Shown: positions 9,041 to 16,812 of the stretch, piece by piece
Numbering within the stretch: the first letter of the stretch is position 1
Layout: each line of letters starts with the position of its first letter
From: Pseudomonas taetrolens
Lineage (GTDB): Bacteria > Pseudomonadota > Gammaproteobacteria > Pseudomonadales > Pseudomonadaceae
Direction: 5' to 3'
DNA length: 64,000 nucleotides
Assembly: GCF_900475285.1 (NCBI RefSeq)
Contig: NZ_LS483370.1
Coordinates: 2,990,001 to 3,054,000, forward strand
Notes under the pieces: generated by a model
What the model saw: only the letters and a program-made list of their open reading frames with translations
What the model was told of the DNA's origin: nothing
Databases searched by the model: none
Program-made: the position numbers and the translations under genes

Positions 9041-9820
9041 ATGCGTGAATTTGAGAAGGCTGATCATTGGGACGTTGCAGCAAAGCACTATCAGAAAACG
9101 GCGCACCCCTTCACAGCACATTTCGCAGAGGCGGCGCTCGCAAGGATCTCGCTTACGCCGCAAAGCCGCGTGCTGGATGTCGCCACTGGCACCGGAGCCC
9201 TCGCACTGGCGGCCGCCCGAACCGGTGCACAGGTGCTGGCGACGGACTTCTCCCCCGCCATGGTGGCTTGTGTGAAAAACGCAGGACTTCCCAATGTGGA
9301 GGCCCGGGTCATGGACGGCCAATCCCTCGATCTGCCAGATGCATGCTTCGATGCAACGTTCTCGATCTTCGGTGTGATCATGTTTCCTGACTGGCGCAAG
9401 GGCCTGGCCGAAATGCAACGCGTCACTGCCATCGGGGGCTATGGCATTGTCGCAACGTGGCAGGAAATGGGTGCGGCGACGTTTCTGTTATTGGGCAATG
9501 TCAGGCGAAAGCTTTTCCCGGAGCGCGAGGGCATGGCGATGCCCGAGGCAGTCAAAGCGCTGAGCAACCCACTGGATTTCGCCCGCGAACTGATCGCCGC
9601 CGGGTTCCGGGATCCTGCCATCGAGAGCGTGACACATGCCTATCAATTGGATGTGAAGCTGCTCGATGACCCTGACACACTGTTTGGCATGTCGCCCGAC
9701 TGGACGAGCCTGACCGATACGGAAAAGGCAGCAGTGATCGCGCACGTCAGGGAAATGGCAGGCAATCAGCCTGTCTTGCCCATTCCCTCTACCGCATTGA
9801 TCGCGGTTGCCCAGCGATAA
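9041..9820 (+). CDS. class I SAM-dependent methyltransferase
   Basis: A 259-residue methyltransferase of the UbiE/Methyltransf_11 type. SAM-binding motif I is VLDVATGTG (about residues 44-52), with the acidic post-I residue in VLATDFSPAMV. The start at 9041 has GAGGG nearby; an in-frame ATG at 9020 lacks one. It is divergent from the Rrf2 regulator with about 85 bases between starts. The methyl acceptor cannot be told from sequence. Confidence 0.8.
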   Translation: MREFEKADHWDVAAKHYQKTAHPFTAHFAEAALARISLTPQSRVLDVATGTGALALAAARTGAQVLATDFSPAMVACVKNAGLPNVEARVMDGQSLDLPDACFDATFSIFGVIMFPDWRKGLAEMQRVTAIGGYGIVATWQEMGAATFLLLGNVRRKLFPEREGMAMPEAVKALSNPLDFARELIAAGFRDPAIESVTHAYQLDVKLLDDPDTLFGMSPDWTSLTDTEKAAVIAHVREMAGNQPVLPIPSTALIAVAQR

Positions 9821-9901
9821 CAATGTCAGCGGCAAAAATCAGATGAGCAAGCATTTAAACTCGGTAAGCGTCTGCGCCTATCACCTGCGGTGTGCATAGA
9901 A

Positions 9902-10096
9902 TCAACGTCTTTGGGCGGTAGGCTTACCTTGAAGTCCACTGTAAGCCATACCTACAGAACGTGGTGCCGTAGGGATGAAACCAAACTGTGCGTAGAGGTC
10001 TTGCTCTTGACCATCCGCGATTAAGCTTACGTACCTCAACGCGTCTGCGAGTGACCGCTCCTGGCCGGGAGCAGCCCTTCGTGAAGGGGTGAGCCA
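9902..10096 (-). pseudogene. C-terminal remnant of a GNAT acetyltransferase
   Basis: On the minus strand, directly after the aldo/keto reductase stop, a frame reads LYAQFGFIPTAPRSVGMAY and ends at a stop at 9902-9904. The pattern [LY]-Y-x-x-F-G-F-x-P-T is the C-terminal signature of GNAT N-acetyltransferases. There is no start, and the acetyl-CoA-binding part (Q/R-x-x-G-x-G/A) is absent. It is a gene relic. Confidence 0.65.
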
Positions 10097-10097
10097 C

Positions 10098-11108
10098 TCA
10101 CCTCATTATCGGTGATGAACTCTCCATGACCTGTTCGATTTTGCTGCGCAGTGACGAGTCCAGGTGCGGCATGACGTCGAGTGCGCCAAGGTTCTCTTGC
10201 AGCTGTTTCAGGCTTGAGGCACCGATCAATACCGATGTGACCGAACGGTTTTGCAGCGCCCAGGCCAGCGCGAGCTGTGCGCGTGTCGCCCCCAGCTCGT
10301 CAGCAATGTCCTTCAACTGCCTGGCCGCCGCGATACGTGCTTCACGTTTGTTCTCGAAAATAAACGCTTCAAGCCACGCGAAACCTTCGGTTGTCAGTCG
10401 GCTGCCGGGGGCCGTTCCTACATCGTAACGGCCGGCCAGAATGCCTGATGCCAGCGGAGACCAGGTGGTCAGCCCAAAGCCGTGTTCCTGGACAAGGGGT
10501 TGATACTCATCTTCAACGCGTTGGCGATGAAAAAGATTGTATTGCGGCTGTTCCAGTTGCGGCGGTATCAGGTGGTGGTGCTTGCAAAAAGCGATCAGCG
10601 CCAGAACATCCGCGACAGGCCATTCAGATGTTCCCCAATACAACACTTTGCCTTGTTGGATCAGGGTATTCATCGTCCAGGCAATTTCCGCTATCGACAT
10701 GCCGGGCTCGGGACGATGGCACAGGAAAAAGTCGAGATACTCGACCCCGAAGCGCCGCAGCGACTGATGGCAGGCCTCAGTGATGTGTTTTCGACTCAGC
10801 CCTTGCTGAGTGGGGCGTGCCGGGCTCCTGACGTCGTGATTGTCGCCTGTGCCGAACAAGACTTTGCTGGAAATGCAGTAACCGTCACGAGGCCAGCCAA
10901 GCGTGCGGATGCCTTCGCCGAGCATGCGCTCCGCTTGGCCACCGAGATAAACCTCGGCGCTGTCGAAAAAGTTGATGCCATGGTCGTAGGCGCAAGCGAG
11001 GCACTCGTTAGCGCCGCGTTGATCAAGGCGCGTACCGAAAGTGATCCAGCTGCCGAATGACAACACGGAAAGCTGCAAAGAAGAGCTGCCCAATGAGCGA
11101 TATAGCAT
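10098..11108 (-). CDS. aldo/keto reductase (potassium-channel beta-subunit-like)
   Basis: A 336-residue NAD(P)H-dependent (beta/alpha)8-barrel oxidoreductase. The catalytic tetrad is visible: Asp49 and Tyr54 in NFFDSAEVY, Lys82 in SSKVLF, and His131 in FFLCHRP. The N-terminus (YRSLGSSSLQLSVLSFGSW) and length fit the Kv-beta/YghZ branch, which reduces aldehydes and ketones. It follows the LysR gene on the same strand by about 95 bases, a likely regulator-target pair. Confidence 0.85.
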   Translation of the reverse strand: MLYRSLGSSSLQLSVLSFGSWITFGTRLDQRGANECLACAYDHGINFFDSAEVYLGGQAERMLGEGIRTLGWPRDGYCISSKVLFGTGDNHDVRSPARPTQQGLSRKHITEACHQSLRRFGVEYLDFFLCHRPEPGMSIAEIAWTMNTLIQQGKVLYWGTSEWPVADVLALIAFCKHHHLIPPQLEQPQYNLFHRQRVEDEYQPLVQEHGFGLTTWSPLASGILAGRYDVGTAPGSRLTTEGFAWLEAFIFENKREARIAAARQLKDIADELGATRAQLALAWALQNRSVTSVLIGASSLKQLQENLGALDVMPHLDSSLRSKIEQVMESSSPIMR

Positions 11109-11203
11109 GACCGACCTCCAGTAAGAAAAGACAGCGACATGCTGCGTTTCGCAAGGTTCGGCGTGAAATACCGTTTATGTCGGCTGGCAATACGCTAGAG
11201 GTC

Positions 11204-12100
11204 TCAGAGGTACCGTTTGATGGTGTCGATAAACGCATCGCGCAAGGGCGAGCGAACCGTGCAATTGCTGGCAATGTTGAGTGCCACGCAGCCGAGTTCC
11301 GGCGGCGCCTCATGCAACAGTGGGCGAAAACTCACGCCTTGCATGGCAACGCTTTCGAACGACGCCGGAACCAGCGCTACGCCATACCCCGCCGCGACCA
11401 GACCCAGAAGCGTCTGTATTTGCCGAGCGTGTTGAGCAATCCGTGGCGTGACTCCGGCCGTTTTGCAGAGCGTGAGTATCTGATCGTGAAATCCCTGGCC
11501 TAATGCGCGGGACGACATGACAAATGATTCGCCGGCAAGCGCCTCAAGCTTGACCGCACTGGCTGCCGCCAACCGGTGATTGCACGGTAAGGCCAGGTGT
11601 ATGGGGTCAAGCAACACGCGCTCGATGGTCAATGAGGGCGCTGTTGTCCCCGGCGTACGCATAAACCCGACATCGGCTTCGCCGCTTTCCAAAAGCGCGA
11701 CCTGTTCACTTGTCGTCGCCTCGACAAATCGGATCTCGACAGCAGGCATCTGCTCCCTGAACACCCCCAGGGCTCGCCAGAATTCTGGATGATGGTTGAG
11801 ATTAATCATGGCCACCACGAGGTGGCCCGCAATGCCTTGAGCCACTCTGCGCGTGTAAGCCACGCTTTCGTCCAGGGTATTCAGGAGCTCGTGTGCCTTG
11901 TCCAGCAGGGCCAACCCTGCGCTCGTGAGTTCCACGCTGCGCTTGTCGCGAATGAAAAGCGGATAGCCGATGTGTTCTTCCAGCCGTTTGATCGCCTGAC
12001 TGAGCGGAGGTTGTGCCATGTGCAGTCGCTCTGCGGCGCGGCTGAAATGCAGCTCCTCGGCAACAACCACAAACTGTCGTAACAGGCGAGTCTCAATCAT
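11204..12100 (-). CDS. LysR-family transcriptional regulator
   Basis: A 298-residue LysR regulator of the CatR/BenM-like branch, with the typical opening ETRLLRQFVVVAEELHFSRA and HTH AERLHMAQPPLSQAIKRLE. I chose ATG 12100 because the family conservation starts there; ATG 12127 would add nine residues. It lies upstream of the aldo/keto reductase on the same strand. Confidence 0.86.
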   Translation of the reverse strand: MIETRLLRQFVVVAEELHFSRAAERLHMAQPPLSQAIKRLEEHIGYPLFIRDKRSVELTSAGLALLDKAHELLNTLDESVAYTRRVAQGIAGHLVVAMINLNHHPEFWRALGVFREQMPAVEIRFVEATTSEQVALLESGEADVGFMRTPGTTAPSLTIERVLLDPIHLALPCNHRLAAASAVKLEALAGESFVMSSRALGQGFHDQILTLCKTAGVTPRIAQHARQIQTLLGLVAAGYGVALVPASFESVAMQGVSFRPLLHEAPPELGCVALNIASNCTVRSPLRDAFIDTIKRYL

Positions 12101-12211
12101 TACGTCTGCTCTCGGTGTCTTGTCCATATGCCGGGTCGTGGCGCAATGGCTGAGTCAGGGTAGCAAAGGTTTTCTCGCGAGGTTTGCCGGCGCAAACCGG
12201 CCCCTCCCCCT

Positions 12212-12652
12212 TCATGTCCCACGTCTGTGCAGGGCTATTTTTCCGGTTTTCCTCTTGAGAGATCCGGTGCCGATGGCGCTCAGCATTTTCTGAAACTTTG
12301 AACACTCTATGTGGCGCGCAGCAGGGCAGGATGCGACTCGACGAAGCGCGTCGCTGAGGGCACTGAGTCGCGCGATGGTACGGTCCAGCTCGTCTGCCTT
12401 TTGGTTAAGCCGCTGGCGATCGATGTCAGGTTGACCTTCCGGGCCGAGCATGGCGACGAGTTCGTCCAGTGAAAATTCCGCCGATTGCCCGAGCACGATC
12501 AAGGAAAGTCGCTGGAGTACATCGGCATGAAACACACGACTCAGGCCACGACGACCTATCGAACTGATCAGACCTTTCTCTTCGTAGTAACGCAGCGTTG
12601 AAGCCGGTAGACCGGAACGTCGTGCCACCTCGCCAATATCCAGCTCTTTCAT
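12212..12652 (-). CDS. MerR-family regulator
   Basis: A 146-residue MerR regulator: HTH IGEVARRSGLPASTLRYYEEKGL (residues 5-27), wing GRRGLSRVFHADVLQRL, then a dimerisation helix. The C-terminal part has two cysteines (CPAARHIEC) at a position where MerR members bind metals or sense redox stress; it is not the SoxR four-Cys iron-sulfur site. The frame is open upstream, but ATG 12652 gives the family N-terminus. It is divergent from a DUF2938 gene across an operator-like palindrome. Confidence 0.85.
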   Translation of the reverse strand: MKELDIGEVARRSGLPASTLRYYEEKGLISSIGRRGLSRVFHADVLQRLSLIVLGQSAEFSLDELVAMLGPEGQPDIDRQRLNQKADELDRTIARLSALSDALRRVASCPAARHIECSKFQKMLSAIGTGSLKRKTGKIALHRRGT

Positions 12653-12654
12653 GC

Positions 12655-12685
12655 TTGACCTCAAGTCGACTTGAACCTGCAGACT
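12655..12685 (+). promoter_or_regulatory. SoxR-box-like MerR operator in the divergent promoter
   Basis: TCAAGTCGACTTGA (12661-12674) is a perfect 14-base palindrome flanked by CC and AC, close to the SoxR consensus CCTCAAGTTAACTTGAGG. For the plus-strand gene, TTGACC (12655-12660) would be the -35 box with a 19-base spacer, the long spacer typical of MerR-activated promoters; the matching -10 (CAGACT) is weak. The regulator is presumably the adjacent MerR gene, acting on DUF2938 and on itself. Confidence 0.7.
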
Positions 12686-12731
12686 GCTCGAATCAAACCG
12701 CCAAAACAGGTTCAAGGCAAGGAGCAATACC

Positions 12732-13247
12732 ATGGAAGCACTTGAGACAGCACTGCGCATTCTGTTTGTTGGAATGGGGGCCACGCTGATCATGGATGTA
12801 TCGGCTTTTATTCAAGCACGCGTGTTTGGCCTGTCGTCCCCTGACTATGCTCTGGTCGGGCGTTGGCTGGGCCACATGCGGCAAGGGCGGTTTCGGCATG
12901 CCGCGATTACAAAGGCGGCGCCTGTCAGGAACGAACGTCTGATGGGGTGGGTGTTCCATTACGCTACGGGCATTGTCTTCGCGATGGTGCTGATCGGTGC
13001 TCAAGGCCTCGGGTGGGTATGCAAGCCGACGCTGCTGCCTGCACTGGTGACGGGATTTGTCAGTGTGATTGCGCCCTTCTGCATCATGCAGCCCGCGTTC
13101 GGGCTCGGCGTTGCCGCGTCGAAGACCGCGGCGCCTAACGCGGCCAGGCGCAGAAGCATGATTGCGCACCTGACGTTCGGACTGGGGCTGTTTGTGGCGG
13201 GATGGCTGTTGATGCTGCTCGTTCCGGCATCGTCATGCCTGAGTTGA
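12732..13247 (+). CDS. DUF2938 family inner-membrane protein
   Basis: A 171-residue protein with four predicted membrane segments (ILFVGMGATLIMDV near residues 10-23, VFHYATGIVFAMVLIGA near 74-90, one near 100-120 and one at the C-terminus). Length and the YALVGRWLGHM stretch fit the DUF2938 family, whose function is unknown. It is divergent from a MerR regulator and probably induced by it. Confidence 0.75.
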   Translation: MEALETALRILFVGMGATLIMDVSAFIQARVFGLSSPDYALVGRWLGHMRQGRFRHAAITKAAPVRNERLMGWVFHYATGIVFAMVLIGAQGLGWVCKPTLLPALVTGFVSVIAPFCIMQPAFGLGVAASKTAAPNAARRRSMIAHLTFGLGLFVAGWLLMLLVPASSCLS

Positions 13248-13339
13248 GGGCTTTGGCGGGGATGATCAAGCACATTGCCTGTTTACGCAAAAGACACGCG
13301 TGTGAGACGTTGAGGTCACCCAACTGACCAAGGAGGATC

Positions 13340-13819
13340 ATGGACGTTCGATCGACGCAAACAACTGACTGGAAGCGGCTCAAGCAAATCCGGCTCGCTG
13401 CACTTCTGGACGCCCCAATGGCATTTGGCGTGAGTTATGAAACCGCCGCCCGCTACGCTGACCAGCAGTGGCAACAAAGAGCCTCATCCAGCGGAACGGA
13501 ATTCTGGCTTGCCTTCGAGAGCGACCGGCCCGTCGGCATGGTCGGTGCCGCTGTCAGCAGTACGAACCGCTATAACTTGATCGGCATGTGGGTTGAGCCC
13601 GCTGCACGGGGCTCTGGCGCGGCAACACAGCTGGTAGACGCCGTGAAAGCGCGGGCGTTGGAAAAAGGGCTTAATCGCGTTTTTCTCGACGTCTGCCCTG
13701 ACAATGCAAGGGCCGCACACTTCTACCTGAAACAAGGTTTTGTTTTTCTGGATGAATGGGAGCCGTTAGAGAGTCATCCCCATATCACGCTGCAGACAAT
13801 GCGCTGGACCGGCGATTAA
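13340..13819 (+). CDS. GNAT N-acetyltransferase
   Basis: A 159-residue GNAT-fold acetyltransferase. The acetyl-CoA-binding motif is VEPAARGSGAATQLVDAV (V-x-P-x-x-R-G-x-G-A/x), and the C-terminal NARAAHFYLKQGFVF is the usual tyrosine/F-G-F motif. The acceptor is unknown; several relatives act on antibiotics or small amines. It overlaps the convergent GlxA-type gene by four bases at the 3' end. Confidence 0.82.
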   Translation: MDVRSTQTTDWKRLKQIRLAALLDAPMAFGVSYETAARYADQQWQQRASSSGTEFWLAFESDRPVGMVGAAVSSTNRYNLIGMWVEPAARGSGAATQLVDAVKARALEKGLNRVFLDVCPDNARAAHFYLKQGFVFLDEWEPLESHPHITLQTMRWTGD

Positions 13820-14802
13820 GGGGCTTTCGCCCGGGTCCCGGGATTCATGTCACGAAAAAACATCCGGCGATAATCAGAAGGTGATGTACCGAGGTGAACG
13901 CCAAACTGTTGCCTTAACGATAATGGCGTGCCGAAGCCTGATTCGCCCGCGATGCATTCGATGGGCAAGTCGGTGGTTTCCAGCAGCTGTTGCGCTCTGG
14001 CAACCCGTTCAGCGTTCAACCAGCTGGACACGGTACTGCCCGTGGCCTCCTTGAAGCGGCGAGTAAATGTTCGTCGACTCATCTTTGCCCTTTCGGCAAG
14101 GACATCAAGCGACAGCTGGCTTGCCAGGTTGGCTCTTGCCCACACCAACACATCGGACAAATGGGTCTCGGTCGCAAGCTGGGGTACCAGGTGCTCTACG
14201 TACTGTGCCTGGCCACCCAGCCTGTGGGGCGGGGTCACCAGCATTTTTGCGGCGCGGTTCGCCGCATCGGCGCCGTTGCGCTGACGGACCAGATGCAAGC
14301 AGCAGTCAATCGCGGCCATGGTTCCCGCCGAGGTCACGATGTTGTCGGCACTGACGTAGAGTACTTCGGGACGAAATCGGGCCTGCGGGAAACGTCGCGC
14401 GAATGTGTCGCGGGCCATCCAGTGCGTTGTGGCTTCTTTGTCATCAAGCAGGCCGGCATCCCCCAGTACGAAGGCACCCAGGCACAAACCCACGATCAGT
14501 TTGCCTTCGCTGTTGGCGAGTTGCAGCGCTTGCACAAGCGGCGCTGACGCGACGTCCGCGGGATCGCTCCAGGCCGGAATGATGATCACGTCAGATGCCC
14601 GCATCAGCTCCAGCCCGTGTGAAACAGCGATGCCGATCCCCTGGTCGCTCTCAACCATACCCGGCACTTCGGCACAGTAGCTGACCTGGTACGCAGGCTC
14701 ACCGGTTGTAGCCTCCACGGCGCCCAACACAATCCCGGGGACAGAAAGATGAAACATGCTCACGCCGTTGAAGGCCAGAACAGCAACACGTATGGAGGGC
14801 AT
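13816..14802 (-). CDS. GlxA-type transcriptional regulator (DJ-1/PfpI + AraC)
   Basis: A 328-residue regulator made of an N-terminal class-I-amidotransferase-like domain (residues 1-180, with VGLCLGAFVLGDAGLLDDKEATTHW) and a C-terminal AraC double HTH (LDVLAERAKMSRRTFTRRFKEATG). Relatives include GbdR, CdhR and ArgR of pseudomonads, which sense betaine, carnitine or arginine. This one has no visible target beside it. I chose ATG 14802 (MPSIRVAVLAF), where family conservation begins. Confidence 0.85.
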   Translation of the reverse strand: MPSIRVAVLAFNGVSMFHLSVPGIVLGAVEATTGEPAYQVSYCAEVPGMVESDQGIGIAVSHGLELMRASDVIIIPAWSDPADVASAPLVQALQLANSEGKLIVGLCLGAFVLGDAGLLDDKEATTHWMARDTFARRFPQARFRPEVLYVSADNIVTSAGTMAAIDCCLHLVRQRNGADAANRAAKMLVTPPHRLGGQAQYVEHLVPQLATETHLSDVLVWARANLASQLSLDVLAERAKMSRRTFTRRFKEATGSTVSSWLNAERVARAQQLLETTDLPIECIAGESGFGTPLSLRQQFGVHLGTSPSDYRRMFFRDMNPGTRAKAP

Positions 14803-15088
14803 TGGCCTGCCTCTGTGCGTATGAGCAATGGCCCGATTATATCGAAATATGTCATTCGGGCCACTGTTGGCCATTCAGGTGCCGGGCAAGAATAGGGCTA
14901 ACGAAGAATCAACAAGGTTTATCCAATGAAATTCCGCACACTCCCGCTGGCCTATCGAGGCTCGCGTCGAGATACCGGAAGACGGTGCAACACTGACGTT
15001 TTAATCAGGTGACAGTGCGGCTGCAGCGCTGCTCAGGCCATGACCTGCAGCCGCCCCCTCACCTTAACCAAGAGTCAGGAGAGTGTTT

Positions 15089-15634
15089 ATGAAACGTGGT
15101 CTTATTGTTGTTGATCTGCAAAACGAGTACCTGCCCACTGGCAAACTGCCGTTAACCGGTATTGAGGCCGCTGTTGCGAAGGCGGGCCGGGTCATGACGG
15201 ATGCCCGGCGTACAGGCATTCCCGTTTTTCATGTCCAGCACGAATCGGACAACGACGGTGCGGGTATTTTCGTCAAGGGATCCATCGGTGCGCAGATTCA
15301 GGCAGCCGTAGCACCCGATGGCGAAGAACCCGTCATCGTTAAACACCACATCAATGCCTTCCGGGAAACCGACCTCAAGCATCAGCTGGAGGCATTCGGG
15401 ATCGAGGAGATCGTCGTCGTAGGTGCAATGAGCCACATGTGCATCGACGCGGTGGTGCGCGCTGCGGCGGACATGGGCTACCCGGTGACGGTGCTGCATG
15501 ATGCCTGCGCGACCCTTGATCTGGCCTTTAACGGTGTGACGGTGCCTGCAGCACAGGTCCATGCCTCGATGATGGCCGCGTTCGAGTTTGGTTACGCTCG
15601 CGTCAGATCGGTGGAGCAATACCTTTCGGTTTAG
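15089..15634 (+). CDS. isochorismatase/nicotinamidase-like cysteine hydrolase
   Basis: A 181-residue cysteine hydrolase with the complete triad: Asp9 in VVDLQNEY, Lys85 in VIVKHHINAF and Cys118 in SHMCIDAVVRAA, plus the cis-peptide motif before the Cys. ATG 15089 has an AGGAGAG site at ideal spacing; a GTG at 15083 is less likely. It lies 145 bases upstream of a TAXI-TRAP transporter on the same strand. That context suggests it hydrolyses an amide, ureide or related ligand taken up by that transporter, which is an inference. Confidence 0.85.
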   Translation: MKRGLIVVDLQNEYLPTGKLPLTGIEAAVAKAGRVMTDARRTGIPVFHVQHESDNDGAGIFVKGSIGAQIQAAVAPDGEEPVIVKHHINAFRETDLKHQLEAFGIEEIVVVGAMSHMCIDAVVRAAADMGYPVTVLHDACATLDLAFNGVTVPAAQVHASMMAAFEFGYARVRSVEQYLSV

Positions 15635-15778
15635 ATGCCCTGCACAGGACCGCCCGGGCGCCAGATCACGATGAGACGGGTGCCCGGTGACTTTCACCCC
15701 CCACGCCCCCCAATGCGCGTGTATCAACTACATTTGAATGACTCTGCATAAAAGCCATAACAAGACGGAGAAATTCCC

Positions 15779-16729
15779 ATGCGAGTAACAAGCCGCTTTA
15801 CCCTTCTGGTGGCCGCCGTTCTGGCTGCCGCGAGCCCTGCACATGCCGCCCCCGTGTTTATCAACATCCTGACCGGAGGCACCAGCGGGGTGTATTACCC
15901 GATTGGGGTTGGACTGTCGCAAATCTACAGTGACGGTATCCCCGGGGCGAAAACCTCGGTGCAAGCCACCAAAGCGTCAGTGGAAAACTTGAATTTGCTG
16001 CAAGCCGGCCGCGGAGAGCTCGCCCTGGCACTGGGTGACTCGGTCGCAGATGCCAAGAACGGTGTCGAGGAAGCAGGCTTCAAGGCCCCGCTCACCAAGC
16101 TCAGGGCCATTGCCGGCGCCTACCCCAACTACATTCAGATTGTCGCTAGCCAAGAATCGGGGATCAAAACGCTGGCGGACCTCAAAGGCAAGACCCTATC
16201 GGTAGGTGCACCTAAATCCGGCACCGAGCTGAACGCCCGGGCAATCCTCAAAGCTGCCGGACTGACGTACGAAGACATGAGCAAAGTGCAATACCTGCCG
16301 TTCGCCGAATCGGTCGAATTGATCAAGAACCGGCAACTCGACGCCACTTTGCAGTCTTCGGGCCTGGGCATGGCCGCGATTCGTGACCTGGCCTCCGTCA
16401 TGCCGCTGAACTATGTCGCCATTCCTGCGGAGGTAGTCGCGAACATTGGCAATCCTGCTTATCAGAGCGCAATGATTCCAGCCAATACCTATGACGGGCA
16501 AACTCAGGCAGTGCCGACCGTTGCGATCACCAATATCCTCGTGACGCGTGCGGACGTGCCAGATGAGATGGCCTACGAGATGACCCGTTTGATGTTCGAA
16601 AACCTCACCCGCCTGGGCAACGCTCACTCCGCGGCAAAAGATATAAAGCTCAGCAATGCCGCCAAAAGCCTGCCTATCCCGCTGCATCCTGGAGCCGAGC
16701 GTTATTACAAGGAAAAGGGAGCCTTGTAA
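15779..16729 (+). CDS. TAXI-family TRAP solute-binding protein
   Basis: A 316-residue periplasmic binding protein with a signal peptide (about residues 1-22, ending AHAA). The opening FINILTGGTSGVYYPIGVGL is the signature of TAXI binding proteins, which serve fused TRAP permeases. It delivers an unknown, probably carboxylate-bearing ligand. It is followed after 83 bases by its permease. Confidence 0.9.
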   Translation: MRVTSRFTLLVAAVLAAASPAHAAPVFINILTGGTSGVYYPIGVGLSQIYSDGIPGAKTSVQATKASVENLNLLQAGRGELALALGDSVADAKNGVEEAGFKAPLTKLRAIAGAYPNYIQIVASQESGIKTLADLKGKTLSVGAPKSGTELNARAILKAAGLTYEDMSKVQYLPFAESVELIKNRQLDATLQSSGLGMAAIRDLASVMPLNYVAIPAEVVANIGNPAYQSAMIPANTYDGQTQAVPTVAITNILVTRADVPDEMAYEMTRLMFENLTRLGNAHSAAKDIKLSNAAKSLPIPLHPGAERYYKEKGAL

Positions 16730-16812
16730 CGCAGCAAGACGCAGTGGCGCGAGTCGCCGCTGCGCTTGCAGACCAAGCTTCTTTTGATCAGTGGACTTAA
16801 GGCAGGCACCCC

